Origin: Acidobacteriota bacterium
Lineage (GTDB): Bacteria; Acidobacteriota; Vicinamibacteria; Vicinamibacterales; JACQTH01
NCBI GenBank assembly: GCA_016210935.1
Contig: JACQTH010000379.1
Coordinates: forward strand, 1 to 5,996
DNA length: 5,996 bases
Direction of reading: 5' to 3'
Shown here: one piece after another, positions 5,841-5,996 of the stretch
Position numbering within the stretch: position 1 is the first letter of the stretch
Layout of the letters: each line of letters starts with the position of its first letter
Program-made: the position numbers and the translations under genes
The notes under the pieces: generated by a model
What the model saw: only the letters and a program-made list of their open reading frames with translations
What the model was told of the DNA's origin: nothing
The model's database searches: none

Positions 5841-5912
5841 GCCCGTTATGCGGCTTGGCTTGGCCGCGGTCGCGAACGTAAAGAATTGGTCGTTTCGAGC
5901 CGCATAACGGGC
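5841..5912. repeat. Perfect 15-bp inverted repeat with a 42-nt spacer
   Basis: gcccgttatgcggct (5841-5855) and agccgcataacgggc (5898-5912) are exact reverse complements; pairing stops at both ends. The intervening 42 nt include the AT-richer stretch gtaaagaattgg and no further strong pairing. It could be a large-loop hairpin, a pair of protein-binding sites, or the ends of a very small element. It lies about 150 bp upstream of the macrodomain start. Confidence 0.7.
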
Positions 5913-5996
5913 CATTATCGGCGACGCGAACGGCGCGTGCGAGAGGCCCGGGCAGGCGTGACCCGCCGGCGTGCTGTGACCGACCGCGTTCGACGA

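Larger units (their letters stand above)
5694..5996. other. Gene-free region upstream of the macrodomain gene
   Basis: I see no convincing gene on either strand in these 303 bases. The region is GC-rich with scattered short repeats: ccgctccctc at 5755-5764 and 5809-5818, cgcgaacg at 5786, 5871 and 5935, and a weak ccggctcg/cgagccgg dyad at 5724-5731 and 5774-5781. It must contain the promoter of the minus-strand macrodomain gene, but no clear -35/-10 pair can be assigned. A gene beginning beyond the right edge cannot be excluded. Confidence 0.6.

Noticed and set aside
5845..5908. Possible attC site using GTTATGC and GCATAAC
   Set aside because: In an attC site the AAC-ending heptamer leads and the GTT-starting heptamer trails. 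Here the order is reversed, and the 50-nt interval is too short to be a gene cassette.

Overview
The window is GC-rich, densely coding bacterial DNA with short intergenic gaps full of palindromic repeats. The gene content is a TatT-type TRAP transporter with a fused DctQ-DctM membrane protein, an SDR dehydrogenase and a YmdB-like macrodomain protein. This fits a free-living Gram-negative with an outer membrane. Acidobacteriota of the Vicinamibacteria type is my best guess, but that is an inference from gene style and repeat load; no marker gene is present.

Layout, left to right. (1) 2-754, plus strand: a short-chain dehydrogenase/reductase missing only its first few residues. (2) 755-927: a gap filled by an imperfect hairpin repeat (element A, 758-890), followed by a good -10 box (902-907). 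(3) 928-4822, plus strand: a compact three-gene operon. It encodes TatT lipoprotein (928-1920), DctP-family periplasmic binding protein (1917-3029, ATGA overlap) and a fused DctQ-DctM permease (annotated 3005-4822). The dctP/dctQM junction carries two 45-bp tandem hairpin repeats that are translated in frame. (4) 4823-5174: the gap between convergent genes, occupied by a long imperfect inverted repeat (element B, 4838-5139) with a REP-like palindrome inside its left arm. (5) 5175-5693, minus strand: a macrodomain protein of the O-acetyl-ADP-ribose deacetylase class. (6) 5694-5996: no gene seen; it holds two inverted repeats upstream of the macrodomain gene.

How the genes work together: TatT, the binding protein and the fused permease should form one uptake system, in which lipid-anchored TatT partners the periplasmic receptor and the receptor delivers ligand to the ion-driven permease. 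The receptor has Phe where carboxylate-binding TRAP receptors have their ligand-clamping Arg, so the cargo may not be an ordinary carboxylic acid. The SDR may oxidise a related substrate, but a hairpin and a promoter lie between it and the operon. The macrodomain gene is probably an unrelated convergent neighbour.

The least explained signal is in the non-coding DNA. Elements A and B share a 53-nt core (44 of 53 positions identical without gaps), yet their base-paired arms are unrelated in sequence. This looks like a dispersed structured element with a conserved core and exchangeable stems.
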